Shown here: one piece after another, positions 35,099 to 43,356 of the stretch
How the letters are laid out: every line of letters begins with the position of its first letter
How positions within the stretch are numbered: position 1 is the first letter of the stretch
DNA from: Paenibacillus maysiensis
Lineage (GTDB): Bacteria; Bacillota; Bacilli; Paenibacillales; Paenibacillaceae
Direction: 5' to 3'
DNA length: 54,272 nucleotides
Assembly: GCF_000520815.1 (NCBI RefSeq)
Contig: NZ_ASRY01000047.1
Span: 1 to 54,272 of the forward strand
Position numbers and translations under genes: made by a program
Notes under the pieces: generated by a model
The model's input: the letters and a program-made list of their open reading frames with translations, nothing else
Databases searched by the model: none
What the model was told of the DNA's origin: nothing

Positions 35099-35289
35099 TA
35101 TGAATCCATGAAGTCGTTACTCTTTTTATCCGCTTTTTTCAACAGACCTTCTACAATCTTCTTGATCTGATCCTTGAAAATAATCGCCACCGCAATCAGA
35201 ATCGCGATAATCAGAATCATTTCTAACGTACCCAAACCGTCCTCATCCTTGTACAATTTACGAATACTGCCTGCTACTAATGTCATCAT
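35098..35289 (-). CDS. flp: Flp-type pilin
   Basis: This 63-residue protein has the layout of a class III pilin: a 20-residue charged leader ending DEDG, then LGTLEMILIIAILIAVAI with Glu at the +5 region, then a short Lys-rich tail. It would be cut by TadV after the Gly and assembled by TadA/B/C. It is the only Flp in the operon. GGAGG lies nine bases ahead of the ATG pair. Confidence 0.87.
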   Translation of the reverse strand: MMTLVAGSIRKLYKDEDGLGTLEMILIIAILIAVAIIFKDQIKKIVEGLLKKADKKSNDFMDS

Positions 35290-35302
35290 CGTAGTATTCC
35301 TC

Positions 35303-36181
35303 CTACATATTCATCATCATTAAAGCGGGAGCACCCACCAGCACAATAACCGTTAGCAAAATCAACGCCATCGGAAATACCAGCTTAGATGAAGCCTGCT
35401 CCCCTCTTGTGCGGCTAATTGAGGTCCGCTTGTTCCATAGTGTCTGGGACAACTCACGTAAAGCCATCACAAAATCGCTCCCGCCGCGTCTCATATTCAG
35501 CAACACCGTTGTCGTAAATACCGTCATTTCTTGAATGCCGCAGCGCTTGCTCAAATGCTCAAATGCCTGTTGAAAGGAATAGCCGCTTTCCCATTCCCCC
35601 ACCGTCTGACGCAGCTCCCGGTACAACGGATGTACCGTATCCGCCCCTTTGCGCTCCACGCAATGAAGCAATGCCCGTTGTACCGTCTCGCCTGCGCCGA
35701 CCAAAAGCATGATTTTACTCAGTAATTCAGGCAATTCCATTAAAATTTGCTGATCCCGCTTCTGTACCTTTCCGTGCAGATCCTTGACCAGCGCGATGGG
35801 CACCAGAATACCCAGCCCCAATCCGAGCACCAGCCCGGTCGCATCCCCGCCCATCATGAGCGATATTAAAGCTCCACCAGCGGCCATCATGTATCCGTAA
35901 CCCACCATTTCGGCCAGAAAAAGCATCGTTTTTTCCCCGCTGTTGCGCATACCGTACAGCTTTTGTACCGAGCGCTGGAGCTTGAACATCAGCAAAGGCA
36001 GTCTTTGGGCGGCACGTGAAGCATGGATCATGTGTACGAAAGGAACCGAGAGCCTTTGCAGCCGCAGTCCCTCCAGCTTCATATGACGAAAGCTCGCATA
36101 CTTAGCAGCGTACATCCGGTTCAGCACCCCCCAACCTCCCACTTGCAGAACCAGCATGACCAGACAAACCAACATCATCAC
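35303..36181 (-). CDS. tadC: Tad pilus inner-membrane platform protein (TadC-like, T2SSF)
   Basis: This 292-residue protein has one N-terminal membrane helix, a pair in the middle, a type II secretion F domain (ELPELLSKIMLLVGAGETVQRALLHCVE, then GYSFQQAFEHLSKRCGIQEMTVFTTTVL, in part) and a C-terminal helix. Position after tadB and the LL..AGE pattern place it as TadC, forming the platform with TadB. Confidence 0.88.
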   Translation of the reverse strand: MMMLVCLVMLVLQVGGWGVLNRMYAAKYASFRHMKLEGLRLQRLSVPFVHMIHASRAAQRLPLLMFKLQRSVQKLYGMRNSGEKTMLFLAEMVGYGYMMAAGGALISLMMGGDATGLVLGLGLGILVPIALVKDLHGKVQKRDQQILMELPELLSKIMLLVGAGETVQRALLHCVERKGADTVHPLYRELRQTVGEWESGYSFQQAFEHLSKRCGIQEMTVFTTTVLLNMRRGGSDFVMALRELSQTLWNKRTSISRTRGEQASSKLVFPMALILLTVIVLVGAPALMMMNM

Positions 36182-36193
36182 GCCTATCTCTCC

Positions 36194-36991
36194 TTACACC
36201 TCAATTTTCATAATGTGGTTGATCCATACGAGACAGCCACCAAGCACCAATAGGCAAAAGGTAGACAAAATCATACCTGTCCCGCTGTATAACGGCATCA
36301 TGTAATCTCCCGCAGTCATTGTCATAAACAGTACAAACAGAAAAGGCGCCGCAAACATAACCCTTGATTCAAAACGTTTCTGCGCGATCATCACACCGAT
36401 CTCTTGCTGAATTTCCAGCTTCTCCCCTATAACACTTGAAGCCCGTCGCACGACCTCCACCAGATCACCCCCGGTTCGTTTGCAAGCTGCAAACACGTCC
36501 GCAAAATTCGTAATGTCCTCCATCTGCGCTCGACGAGCAAAATCCTGCAAAGCCGTCTCCACGGGTTGTCCAATTTCCAGACAGGCTGTAATAATGTTAA
36601 ATTCAAAAATCAGATCATGATCTCCATCCGGGCTAAGCAGCCTTAAATCCTCCACGGCCTCACGAAAGCCGTTTTCCACCGACCTCCCCGCCGAAAGGGA
36701 AGACGAGAGCGAATATAAAGCCTGCTTGAATTGAATGCTTAGAGCCGACCTGCGCCGTTGCAGCAAAAACTGCCGAAAATAACGAGGCGTCACCAAAGCT
36801 CCGGCAGCGCACAGCAACGACAATATCCATTGATGATAAAAAAGATAGCCGATCATCGCGAATAGCACGCCACTAAAGAGGATACACAGGCTTTTTTGCA
36901 CAGATGACAATGTATATACCGTATAGTCTGGCAGGGAAGTAGTCTGATGGGATGCTTGCTCCGGCTTCACAGCCGCTTTTCCTGGCTTCAT
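36194..36991 (-). CDS. tadB: Tad pilus inner-membrane platform protein (TadB-like, T2SSF)
   Basis: This 265-residue protein has two N-terminal membrane segments, a T2SSF domain (QFKQALYSLSSSLSAGRSVENGFREAVEDL, then FADVFAACKRTGGDLVEVVRRAS, in part) and two C-terminal helices. The SLSAGRS motif is typical of TadB. It overlaps tadA by four bases (36988-36991). Confidence 0.88.
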   Translation of the reverse strand: MKPGKAAVKPEQASHQTTSLPDYTVYTLSSVQKSLCILFSGVLFAMIGYLFYHQWILSLLCAAGALVTPRYFRQFLLQRRRSALSIQFKQALYSLSSSLSAGRSVENGFREAVEDLRLLSPDGDHDLIFEFNIITACLEIGQPVETALQDFARRAQMEDITNFADVFAACKRTGGDLVEVVRRASSVIGEKLEIQQEIGVMIAQKRFESRVMFAAPFLFVLFMTMTAGDYMMPLYSGTGMILSTFCLLVLGGCLVWINHIMKIEV

Positions 36992-38241
36992 ACCGATGCT
37001 TTCCCCCTGCTCCAGCTTTCCGGCTTCATACCGGCCATTTGCAGCTTCAACGTATGTTGCAAACCTTCACCACAACGCTCCAGCCCTCCGACGATTCGTC
37101 CTTTACTTTCGCCCCGTTCCTGAAAACGATAGAGCGGATTGAGCATCACTTCACCATTTTCAAAGCCAGTTACCTCGCTAATTTCCAGCACCCGTCTGGA
37201 CTTGTCGCGCAACCGTGACAGATGAACGAATATATCAATGGCCGAGCTGATCTGCTGCCGGACTACTCCAAGCGGAAGCTCTGCCCCTCCGAGCACCATC
37301 GTTTCCAGCCGGCTGACCATATCACGGATATTATTTGCGTGGCCAGTTGACAAACTTCCATCGTGGCCAGTATTCATTGCTTGCAGCATATCCAAGGCCT
37401 CACTCCCCCTGACCTCACCCACCACAATGCGATTGGGACGCATACGCAGGGAGGAACGAATCAGATCACGAATCGTGATTTCCCCCTTCCCCTCGGTGTT
37501 GGCATTCCGTGTTTCCATGGAAACCAGATTAGGGACAGTTACAATTTGCAGCTCTGCCGAGTCCTCAATCGTAATAATCCGTTCCGATGGCGGAATAAAT
37601 TGGGATAATGCATTCAGAAAGGTCGTTTTACCAGACCCCGTACCGCCGCTTATAAAAATATTGTACTTGCTGCGTACCAAGTCCTTGAGCATATTGGCTA
37701 CTTCTGCATCCAGCGCATCCATTCGTATCAAGTCATCCATCGTCATTGGACGCTCGGGAAACTTCCGTATCGTCATCGTCGGCCCTTTGAGAGCGACTGG
37801 CGGTAGCACAATATTTACGCGTGATCCATCCTTTAATCGGGCGTCGACAATCGGCGAAGACTCATTCACAATCCGGTTCACCCCGGCTACAATCGTCTGG
37901 ATCAAATCCTCCAGTCGCTCACGGGATTCAAATTGATCGGGTGCCTGGATCACCTCACCTGCCCGCTCCACAAAAATTTCCCGATGACTGTTAATCATAA
38001 CTTCCGTAACCGTGGGATCATCGATCAACGGCTGGAGCACATCCAGCCCACGGAAGGAATTAAAAATTTTACGGACCAGCGCATGCTTTTCTCTGGAGGT
38101 CAAACCTGCCAGCTCTGTGTCATGCAAAATTCGATTTTCAATATGCCGCACTAACTCTGCATCCCCTACCGAGGACGTGACGTCCAGTCCTCCCCGGATA
38201 TCCGCTCGTAGTGCACGAAACCGTTCTTCATTCATGTTCAT
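36988..38241 (-). CDS. tadA: Tad pilus assembly ATPase
   Basis: This 417-residue secretion ATPase of the CpaF/TadA branch has Walker A GGTGSGKT at 199-206, an Asp box ITIEDSAEL, Walker B RIVVGEVRGSEA and a His box STGHANN. It powers Flp polymerisation in the cytoplasm together with TadB/TadC. It lies downstream of tadZ by ten bases and is coupled to tadB. Confidence 0.95.
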   Translation of the reverse strand: MNMNEERFRALRADIRGGLDVTSSVGDAELVRHIENRILHDTELAGLTSREKHALVRKIFNSFRGLDVLQPLIDDPTVTEVMINSHREIFVERAGEVIQAPDQFESRERLEDLIQTIVAGVNRIVNESSPIVDARLKDGSRVNIVLPPVALKGPTMTIRKFPERPMTMDDLIRMDALDAEVANMLKDLVRSKYNIFISGGTGSGKTTFLNALSQFIPPSERIITIEDSAELQIVTVPNLVSMETRNANTEGKGEITIRDLIRSSLRMRPNRIVVGEVRGSEALDMLQAMNTGHDGSLSTGHANNIRDMVSRLETMVLGGAELPLGVVRQQISSAIDIFVHLSRLRDKSRRVLEISEVTGFENGEVMLNPLYRFQERGESKGRIVGGLERCGEGLQHTLKLQMAGMKPESWSRGKASV

Positions 38242-38250
38242 CGTCCTCCT

Positions 38251-39408
38251 TTAAGACCAAGCGGCGGGTGGCTGTGTTACAGTCTCCACATTCAGCAGCT
38301 CGCGGCACAGCTGGCGAATTTCCCGCTGATAAATCGGCGAACTAAGCAGCAGCTCACGATGCTGCATCTGCTTCCATGAAGGAATGTAGGGCAGCGCTCC
38401 GCTCAGCTCCATAAAGTCCCGAGGTAGCGAGTTGACCATACTCCCCATATAACGGTTCACCACAAAGCGGGTTTTGGTCAGCATGGCTTCAAGTCCTTCC
38501 GGCTGTGTGGCCTCCAGAACATCCAGCCATAGCCCGCACTTGTGCATGCTCATTAAATCGTCCGCCAGCAGCCAGATCAGCTTATGGCTGGCTTCGAGTA
38601 CAGCTTGAGCCCGGTCACCATTTTCGGATTCGCCATCTACGATTACAACATCATACTGTCCGCTTTCGGCAATCGTCCGAATCAGCTCTACCGCCTCATC
38701 ACAGGTCATGTCCATCAGTTCCTTGCGGTTATCGACAGGCTGAAAGGTGTCGGCCTGAATTTCAGAACGGCGCACACAATACGAAGCGACAGATAAGGGA
38801 TTTCCCTCATGCCCCGCTGCCTTGAGATCATAAAGTAGTCTGGACAGCCCCTCTCCTTCTGCTCCGCTAGAACTGCCGGAACCCGTGAACAACGAACTTG
38901 AATCCACCGTTTCCAAATTCAAATAAAAAACCGAATACCCCTCATATCCCAGCTGCTTTGATATATTGAGCGCAGCCGTTGTCTTACCCAACCCACCGGA
39001 AGCCGCAACCATGCCAATAATCATTCCGCCTTCCCGGCTGTTCACGCTCTGCTGCCCACTTGTCCGCTGTCTCACCGTTTCCAAAATAAAGCCCACCAGC
39101 TCAGACAAAGGCTGATATTTTAATAAAGGTTGTCCGTATTCGCTCACCTGTTCTCCCTCATGCAGCACCAGACAAGGAATATCAGAAGCTTCCCGATCTG
39201 TCCACAGACTCAAAAAGGCTGCTTCACCCACCACTACATCCGGCTTTTTCATTCCAGCCGTTTCCATCATGTATTGGCGAAATGCCTCCGGCTGCGAAAA
39301 TGCCGTTACTCTCAGCCTTCTGGCGTACTCGCTTCCGTGTACATAATTCAGCAGTGGCTCGATATAATCCCGGCTACCTACAGCCAGAACCACTTTTACC
39401 GGAATCAT
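38251..39408 (-). CDS. tadZ: TadZ/CpaE-like ParA-superfamily localisation protein
   Basis: This 385-residue protein has an N-terminal receiver-like domain of about 115 residues without clear phosphorylation residues, then a ParA/MinD ATPase with a deviant Walker A MVAASGGLGKTTAALN and VVIVDGESENGD. TadZ/CpaE proteins place the pilus machine at the pole. ATG at 39408 is chosen because GAGGGG lies nine bases ahead; an ATG at 39417 sits two bases after it. First gene of the operon. Confidence 0.87.
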   Translation of the reverse strand: MIPVKVVLAVGSRDYIEPLLNYVHGSEYARRLRVTAFSQPEAFRQYMMETAGMKKPDVVVGEAAFLSLWTDREASDIPCLVLHEGEQVSEYGQPLLKYQPLSELVGFILETVRQRTSGQQSVNSREGGMIIGMVAASGGLGKTTAALNISKQLGYEGYSVFYLNLETVDSSSLFTGSGSSSGAEGEGLSRLLYDLKAAGHEGNPLSVASYCVRRSEIQADTFQPVDNRKELMDMTCDEAVELIRTIAESGQYDVVIVDGESENGDRAQAVLEASHKLIWLLADDLMSMHKCGLWLDVLEATQPEGLEAMLTKTRFVVNRYMGSMVNSLPRDFMELSGALPYIPSWKQMQHRELLLSSPIYQREIRQLCRELLNVETVTQPPAAWS

Positions 39409-39439
39409 GACGCTCATCCCCTCCCCCAAACAACAACGC

Positions 39440-39492
39440 AAAAAAGCACCGTTCATCAAACCGTACGTACATACGGTTGGTGAACGGTGCTT
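39440..39492 (-). terminator. Terminator-like hairpin in the Tad operon leader (attenuator candidate)
   Basis: On the minus strand a nearly perfect 48-base inverted repeat (AAGCACCGTTCA...TGAACGGTGCTT outside, AACCGTA/TACGGTT inside) is followed by TTTTTT at 39440-39445, about 15 bases ahead of the tadZ ribosome site. It lies after the promoter at 39519-39547 and before the first gene, so it must be read through for the operon to be expressed. Confidence 0.85.
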
Positions 39493-39518
39493 CCGTCACG
39501 TGCAATCTATTTACTGGT

Positions 39519-39547
39519 AGAATAGCACAGCACTTATTTTAGAGCAA
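39519..39547 (-). promoter_or_regulatory. Promoter of the Tad operon
   Basis: TTGCTC (39542-39547), a 17-base spacer and TATTCT (39519-39524) on the minus strand. The predicted start is about 20 bases ahead of the leader hairpin. Confidence 0.6.
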
Positions 39548-39585
39548 GCATTTTTTATGTTAGAATTTCTTCAAGTCCTTATGTA

Positions 39586-39612
39586 AACAAAAGGCGGGCA
39601 TTCAAGCCCGCC
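39586..39612 (-). terminator. Terminator after the His-rich small gene
   Basis: On the minus strand GGCGGGC (39606-39612) pairs with GCCCGCC (39593-39599) around six bases, then TTTTGTTT. Confidence 0.88.
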
Positions 39613-39628
39613 TCCCATTGCCGTAATC

Positions 39629-39826
39629 TTAATAGAATTTGTGGTGACGACGATGGCAGTCATGATGGCGATGATGGCGATGTTTCCGACAGTGACATTT
39701 TTTACTAAAGTCTTCATGTTTCCAGTGATCACGTTTAAATTTAGGCTTAAACTTAATGACAGTCACCTTAATAATCTTCTTAAATACACGTTTTTTTGGC
39801 TTTGAAAAATGACAATGTTTATACAT
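39629..39826 (-). CDS. Small His- and Lys/Arg-rich protein
   Basis: This 65-residue, extremely basic protein has a Lys-rich N-terminal half (KPKKRVFKKIIKVTVIKFKPKF, in part) and a His/Cys/Arg tail (CHCRKHRHHRHHDCHRRHH). It has no signal peptide or membrane segment. Family unrecognised; such composition fits a spore-coat or metal-binding peptide, but neither is shown. ATG at 39826 with GGAGG 11 bases ahead. It has its own terminator. Confidence 0.7.
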   Translation of the reverse strand: MYKHCHFSKPKKRVFKKIIKVTVIKFKPKFKRDHWKHEDFSKKCHCRKHRHHRHHDCHRRHHKFY

Positions 39827-39910
39827 GTTCAAATTCGCCTCCAATTCTTTGAGATAGAATATACTATGGAAGCACTGAACAACCGGAACCCAGCATCTGA
39901 CTATTTATAA

Positions 39911-39931
39911 AAGGATTGGGCGATTCAATCC
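39911..39931 (-). terminator. Terminator overlapping the stop of the KdpD-like gene
   Basis: On the minus strand GGATTG pairs with CAATCC around seven bases, followed by TTTTATAA. The left arm includes the last codons of the gene. Confidence 0.65.
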
Positions 39932-42252
39932 TCTTCCTCCAACTTAATGTCCGGGTCATAGTCCGCCACGATCAGAACATCCATATGACGCGCTTGACGG
40001 AGAATTTGCGGGACGACCGCATCCTTTCCCCAACGACTGCTTCTGGAGGACTGCCCCACAATTAACTGCGTACCCGTATACCCTTCCACCGGAGTAATCA
40101 AGTTGTCAGCAATCTCTCTCCGACTGGAAACAAGCCGGATTTCGAAGGTTCCTCCCAGACGGTGGGTTAGCATTTTCAACTGTTCCAGCCGGGAGTTTAG
40201 CTTCTCCGGTATGCTTATACCGACATGAACATAGGTCACGATCCATACCGCCTTCAGACGAAAAGCAATACGAAAGCCGCGTCGAATCAGCCTTTCAGCA
40301 TTGTTACTAAGCGTCACCCCTACGAAGATTACTTCCTCTCTACGCCACGGCCCTCTCAGCGATTCGTGTCGATCCCAGGATTCCAGCCGTTCATCTACAT
40401 CATCTGCCAATTCCCGCAAAGCAAGCTCCCGCAAGGCAATCAGATTGCCTAATTTAAAAAAATGGCTAAGCGCTTGCTCCACCTTGGCAGGATCGTATAT
40501 TTTGCCATCACGCATACGCTGCTGCAACGATTTGGGAGCCACATCAATGAGCTGTACCTCATCGGCCAGCCGCATCATACGGTCGGGAACGGTCTCCCTC
40601 ACCCGAATCCCGGTAATCTGCTCAACCGCGTCATTCAGGCTCTCCAGGTGCTGTACATTCATTGTGGAAATAACAGAAATCCCTTGATCCAAAATCGTCA
40701 GTACATCCTCATAACGCTTGGATCTTGAACTGCCGGGAACATTGGTATGCGCCAGTTCGTCAATAAGGACCACCTCGGGATTACGCCTGAGAATCGCTTC
40801 GGTGTCCATTTCCTCCAAATGTACGCCATGCCGCTCGATAGTCTGACGAGGAACGGTATATAGAGAGCCCACTTGTGCCAACGTTTCTACCCTTCCATGT
40901 GTTTCCAGTAGTCCGATAACAACATCAATCCCACTTGTCAGCAGATCATTTCCCTCTCTGAGCATCGTGTACGTCTTGCCGACACCGGGAGCAGCACCAA
41001 TATATACCTTGAGCTTGCCGCGCCGAATTTTGGCAGCCTCAGCCTGCGCTTCCTCATCGCTCAGACGATGATACGGATCATTGTCTCCTTCTTCCTGCCT
41101 CATCGTCGGCAAAATACGTTCACCCTCCTGCTCTGCGCGATCGGCAATAAGCAGCAGGTCCATATTTTTCATCCGCTTAAAAATTCCGTTCACCAGCGAG
41201 CCCCTGATCAGCTCCTGCCACCGGGTCTGCCGGGAATGTCCCATAACGATCCGGGTAACATTACGCGCCACCGCATAATGGATAAGCTGCCGAGGCAATC
41301 TTCTGCGGGAAATGAGCGGGATTTCTTCAAATTCCGATCCTACCTTTTCAACCAGTTGCTCAATCGAGCGCTTGAAGGCCGCCGATTCCTTGGACAGCTT
41401 GCGCTTCGGATCGACAAAGGAGGCTACCAGCATATCTCCGCCCAGCCGCTTGGCGACCTGCTCCCCCCTGCGTACATAAATGGACCCGTTCCAGTGATAC
41501 TGGACAGGCACCAAAATACGCTCTGTGGCTCCTGACGCCCCGTGCAAACCCAACTCCTCCCGGTGCCGTTCCAGCGAATCGTTCACATCCTCTGCCACCA
41601 ATCGCAGAGCCAGCTCACGCAGCTTACCCAGATTTCCCCGGTGAAACATCTCAGGATTGGGCGCATGCATGTATCCTTTCGCCAGCCGTTCCAAAATCGT
41701 TTCCGGTGTGACATCAATCAAACGAATTTCATCCGCCAGCTCCAGTGTATCGACAGGAACTGTATATTCTGCTTCTATCCCTGTTAGCTGATAAACCCAC
41801 TCCGTAATCCCTTCCAGCTCATATACATTGACCGTCGTAATGACGCTAATCCCCAGCTCCAGCAGATATTGAATATCCTCCAACCGGGTTGAAAATGGGG
41901 CTCCTTCCCGGTTGCGATGTGCCAAATGATCCACCAGCACCACCTCGGGATTGCGTTCCTCCAGTATTTTCAGATTCAAATCCTTCTGCTCCACCCCATC
42001 CTGAATCCAATGGATACTGGGTATCCGCTCCAGCGTGCCCACCTGCTCCACCGTCTCGCGCCGCTGCATGGTCGATACTGCACAAATTACAACATCAATA
42101 CCTTCACGCTGAAGCGATTGTCCTTCCAGAAGCATATGATACGTTTTGCCCGACCCACTAACCGCTCCAATGTATATTTTGAGTCTGCCCCGATGCAGCT
42201 TGTTAATGGAATCCAATATTTCCTCTGGTGATTTACGTTTAAAGCTCTCCAT
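39925..42252 (-). CDS. Tandem-duplicated KdpD sensor module (two KdpD + USP units), no histidine kinase
   Basis: This 775-residue soluble protein is two copies of the KdpD input region in exact register, offset by 390 residues. Copy 1 has Walker A GAVSGSGKT (29-37) and a degenerate Walker B VVLVDHLAH (104-112); copy 2 has GAAPGVGKT (419-427) and the standard VVLIDELAH (494-502). Each is followed by a universal-stress (USP) domain: about 244-372 and 640-765, with GHSRQTRW and GQSSRSSRW near their ends. The four membrane helices, GAF and kinase domains of full KdpD are absent. Kinase-less KdpD proteins in Bacillus-type kdp loci are linked to K+/c-di-AMP sensing. ATG at 42252 has GGGAGG ahead. 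Confidence 0.9.
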   Translation of the reverse strand: MESFKRKSPEEILDSINKLHRGRLKIYIGAVSGSGKTYHMLLEGQSLQREGIDVVICAVSTMQRRETVEQVGTLERIPSIHWIQDGVEQKDLNLKILEERNPEVVLVDHLAHRNREGAPFSTRLEDIQYLLELGISVITTVNVYELEGITEWVYQLTGIEAEYTVPVDTLELADEIRLIDVTPETILERLAKGYMHAPNPEMFHRGNLGKLRELALRLVAEDVNDSLERHREELGLHGASGATERILVPVQYHWNGSIYVRRGEQVAKRLGGDMLVASFVDPKRKLSKESAAFKRSIEQLVEKVGSEFEEIPLISRRRLPRQLIHYAVARNVTRIVMGHSRQTRWQELIRGSLVNGIFKRMKNMDLLLIADRAEQEGERILPTMRQEEGDNDPYHRLSDEEAQAEAAKIRRGKLKVYIGAAPGVGKTYTMLREGNDLLTSGIDVVIGLLETHGRVETLAQVGSLYTVPRQTIERHGVHLEEMDTEAILRRNPEVVLIDELAHTNVPGSSRSKRYEDVLTILDQGISVISTMNVQHLESLNDAVEQITGIRVRETVPDRMMRLADEVQLIDVAPKSLQQRMRDGKIYDPAKVEQALSHFFKLGNLIALRELALRELADDVDERLESWDRHESLRGPWRREEVIFVGVTLSNNAERLIRRGFRIAFRLKAVWIVTYVHVGISIPEKLNSRLEQLKMLTHRLGGTFEIRLVSSRREIADNLITPVEGYTGTQLIVGQSSRSSRWGKDAVVPQILRQARHMDVLIVADYDPDIKLEEED

Positions 42253-42310
42253 TTTCGCGCCTCCCTGCAACGTGACAGATCGTTCCGTCCGTTCTTGTAT
42301 CGCTGTAATG

Positions 42311-42339
42311 AATGTACTCCCGTATCCCCAACAATTCAA
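42311..42339 (-). promoter_or_regulatory. Promoter of the KdpD-like gene
   Basis: TTGAAT (42334-42339), a 17-base spacer and TACATT (42311-42316) on the minus strand, about 60 bases ahead of the start. Confidence 0.5.
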
Positions 42340-42468
42340 GACGATCCACTCCAGCTTGCGTAAAATAAGCCACACAGAGCAGCATACGCGCAAAAAAACG
42401 CGCATTCAGGCATTTTCTACCTGTCTGCACGCTACTTTTAGTCACTCATAGATGATCGCTTTCTGCGA

Positions 42469-43356
42469 CTACTTGCTGTCTTCACGAACCAGTCCCCGTT
42501 GCTGGAGTAACTTTTGCCATACCACCCCATGAGACGGGGAAAAGAGAAAAGCCAAAAGTAACAACACACCCGATACACACAGCATACATGCCGCAATAGA
42601 GGCATCCAGCACACTTGCCGTGTAAAAGCCCGCTACCGAACTGATCGCCCCAAACCCGACGCTGTACACAATCATACGGGATAACTTCTCCGTCAGCAGA
42701 TAAGCCGTAAGAGGCGGTACCACGAGCATTCCGACCACCAGAATCGCACCCACGCTCTCAAACGATGCCACTGTCGTAAGCGAGACCAGACTCATCAGCA
42801 GATAGTGAAAAAAAACAACCGGAATACCTACCGAAGCCGCCAGCGCGGGATCGAAGGAAGTGATTTTAAATTGCTTGAAAAATCCCCCTACCACGAGCAA
42901 ATTAATCAAAAACATCGCGCCCGTAATCCACACAGCCCTCGGACCGACATCGAAGCCAGCAATCTCTAACGTATTCCACGGCACATAAGCAATTTCCCCA
43001 TACAAAACGTGATCCATATCCAGATGGACATTGGAAGCAAACACACTGACCAGCAAAACACCTATGGCAAACAATGTTGTAAACACTACCCCAATGGCAG
43101 CATCACTTTGCAGACCGCTTTGTTGGAACAACTGAATCAGATACACCGTAAGGAGTCCCAACACCGCCGCACCGAACATCATCCACACCGAGTCCCTCGA
43201 TCCGCTGATTAGAAAGGCAATAACAATCCCCGGCAGCACCGCATGGCTGATTGCATCACCGATCATAGCCATTTTCCGAAGCACGAGAAAGCAGCCAACG
43301 ATACTACATCCCCCTGCCACTAACATTCCCGTCAAGATCACATAAAATGAACTCAT
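42469..43356 (-). CDS. mntD: Manganese ABC transporter permease (MntD-like)
   Basis: This 295-residue permease of the ABC-3 (TroCD/ZnuB) family has about eight membrane segments. Landmarks are GCFLVLRKMAMIGDAISHAVLPGI, FDPALAASVGIPV, and VASFESVGAILVVGMLVVPPLTAYLLT (in part). The ATG at 43356 overlaps the mntC stop (ATGA). It forms the channel with MntC. Last gene of the mntABCD unit. Confidence 0.9.
   Translation of the reverse strand: MSSFYVILTGMLVAGGCSIVGCFLVLRKMAMIGDAISHAVLPGIVIAFLISGSRDSVWMMFGAAVLGLLTVYLIQLFQQSGLQSDAAIGVVFTTLFAIGVLLVSVFASNVHLDMDHVLYGEIAYVPWNTLEIAGFDVGPRAVWITGAMFLINLLVVGGFFKQFKITSFDPALAASVGIPVVFFHYLLMSLVSLTTVASFESVGAILVVGMLVVPPLTAYLLTEKLSRMIVYSVGFGAISSVAGFYTASVLDASIAACMLCVSGVLLLLAFLFSPSHGVVWQKLLQQRGLVREDSK

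Noticed and set aside
37238..37936. 232-codon open frame opposite tadA
   Set aside because: Antisense to conserved Walker motifs of TadA; low-complexity Ser/Ile/Arg translation.
39440..39547. T-box or known metabolite riboswitch in the tad leader
   Set aside because: The leader is only about 20 bases ahead of the hairpin and contains none of the conserved T-box or riboswitch motifs.
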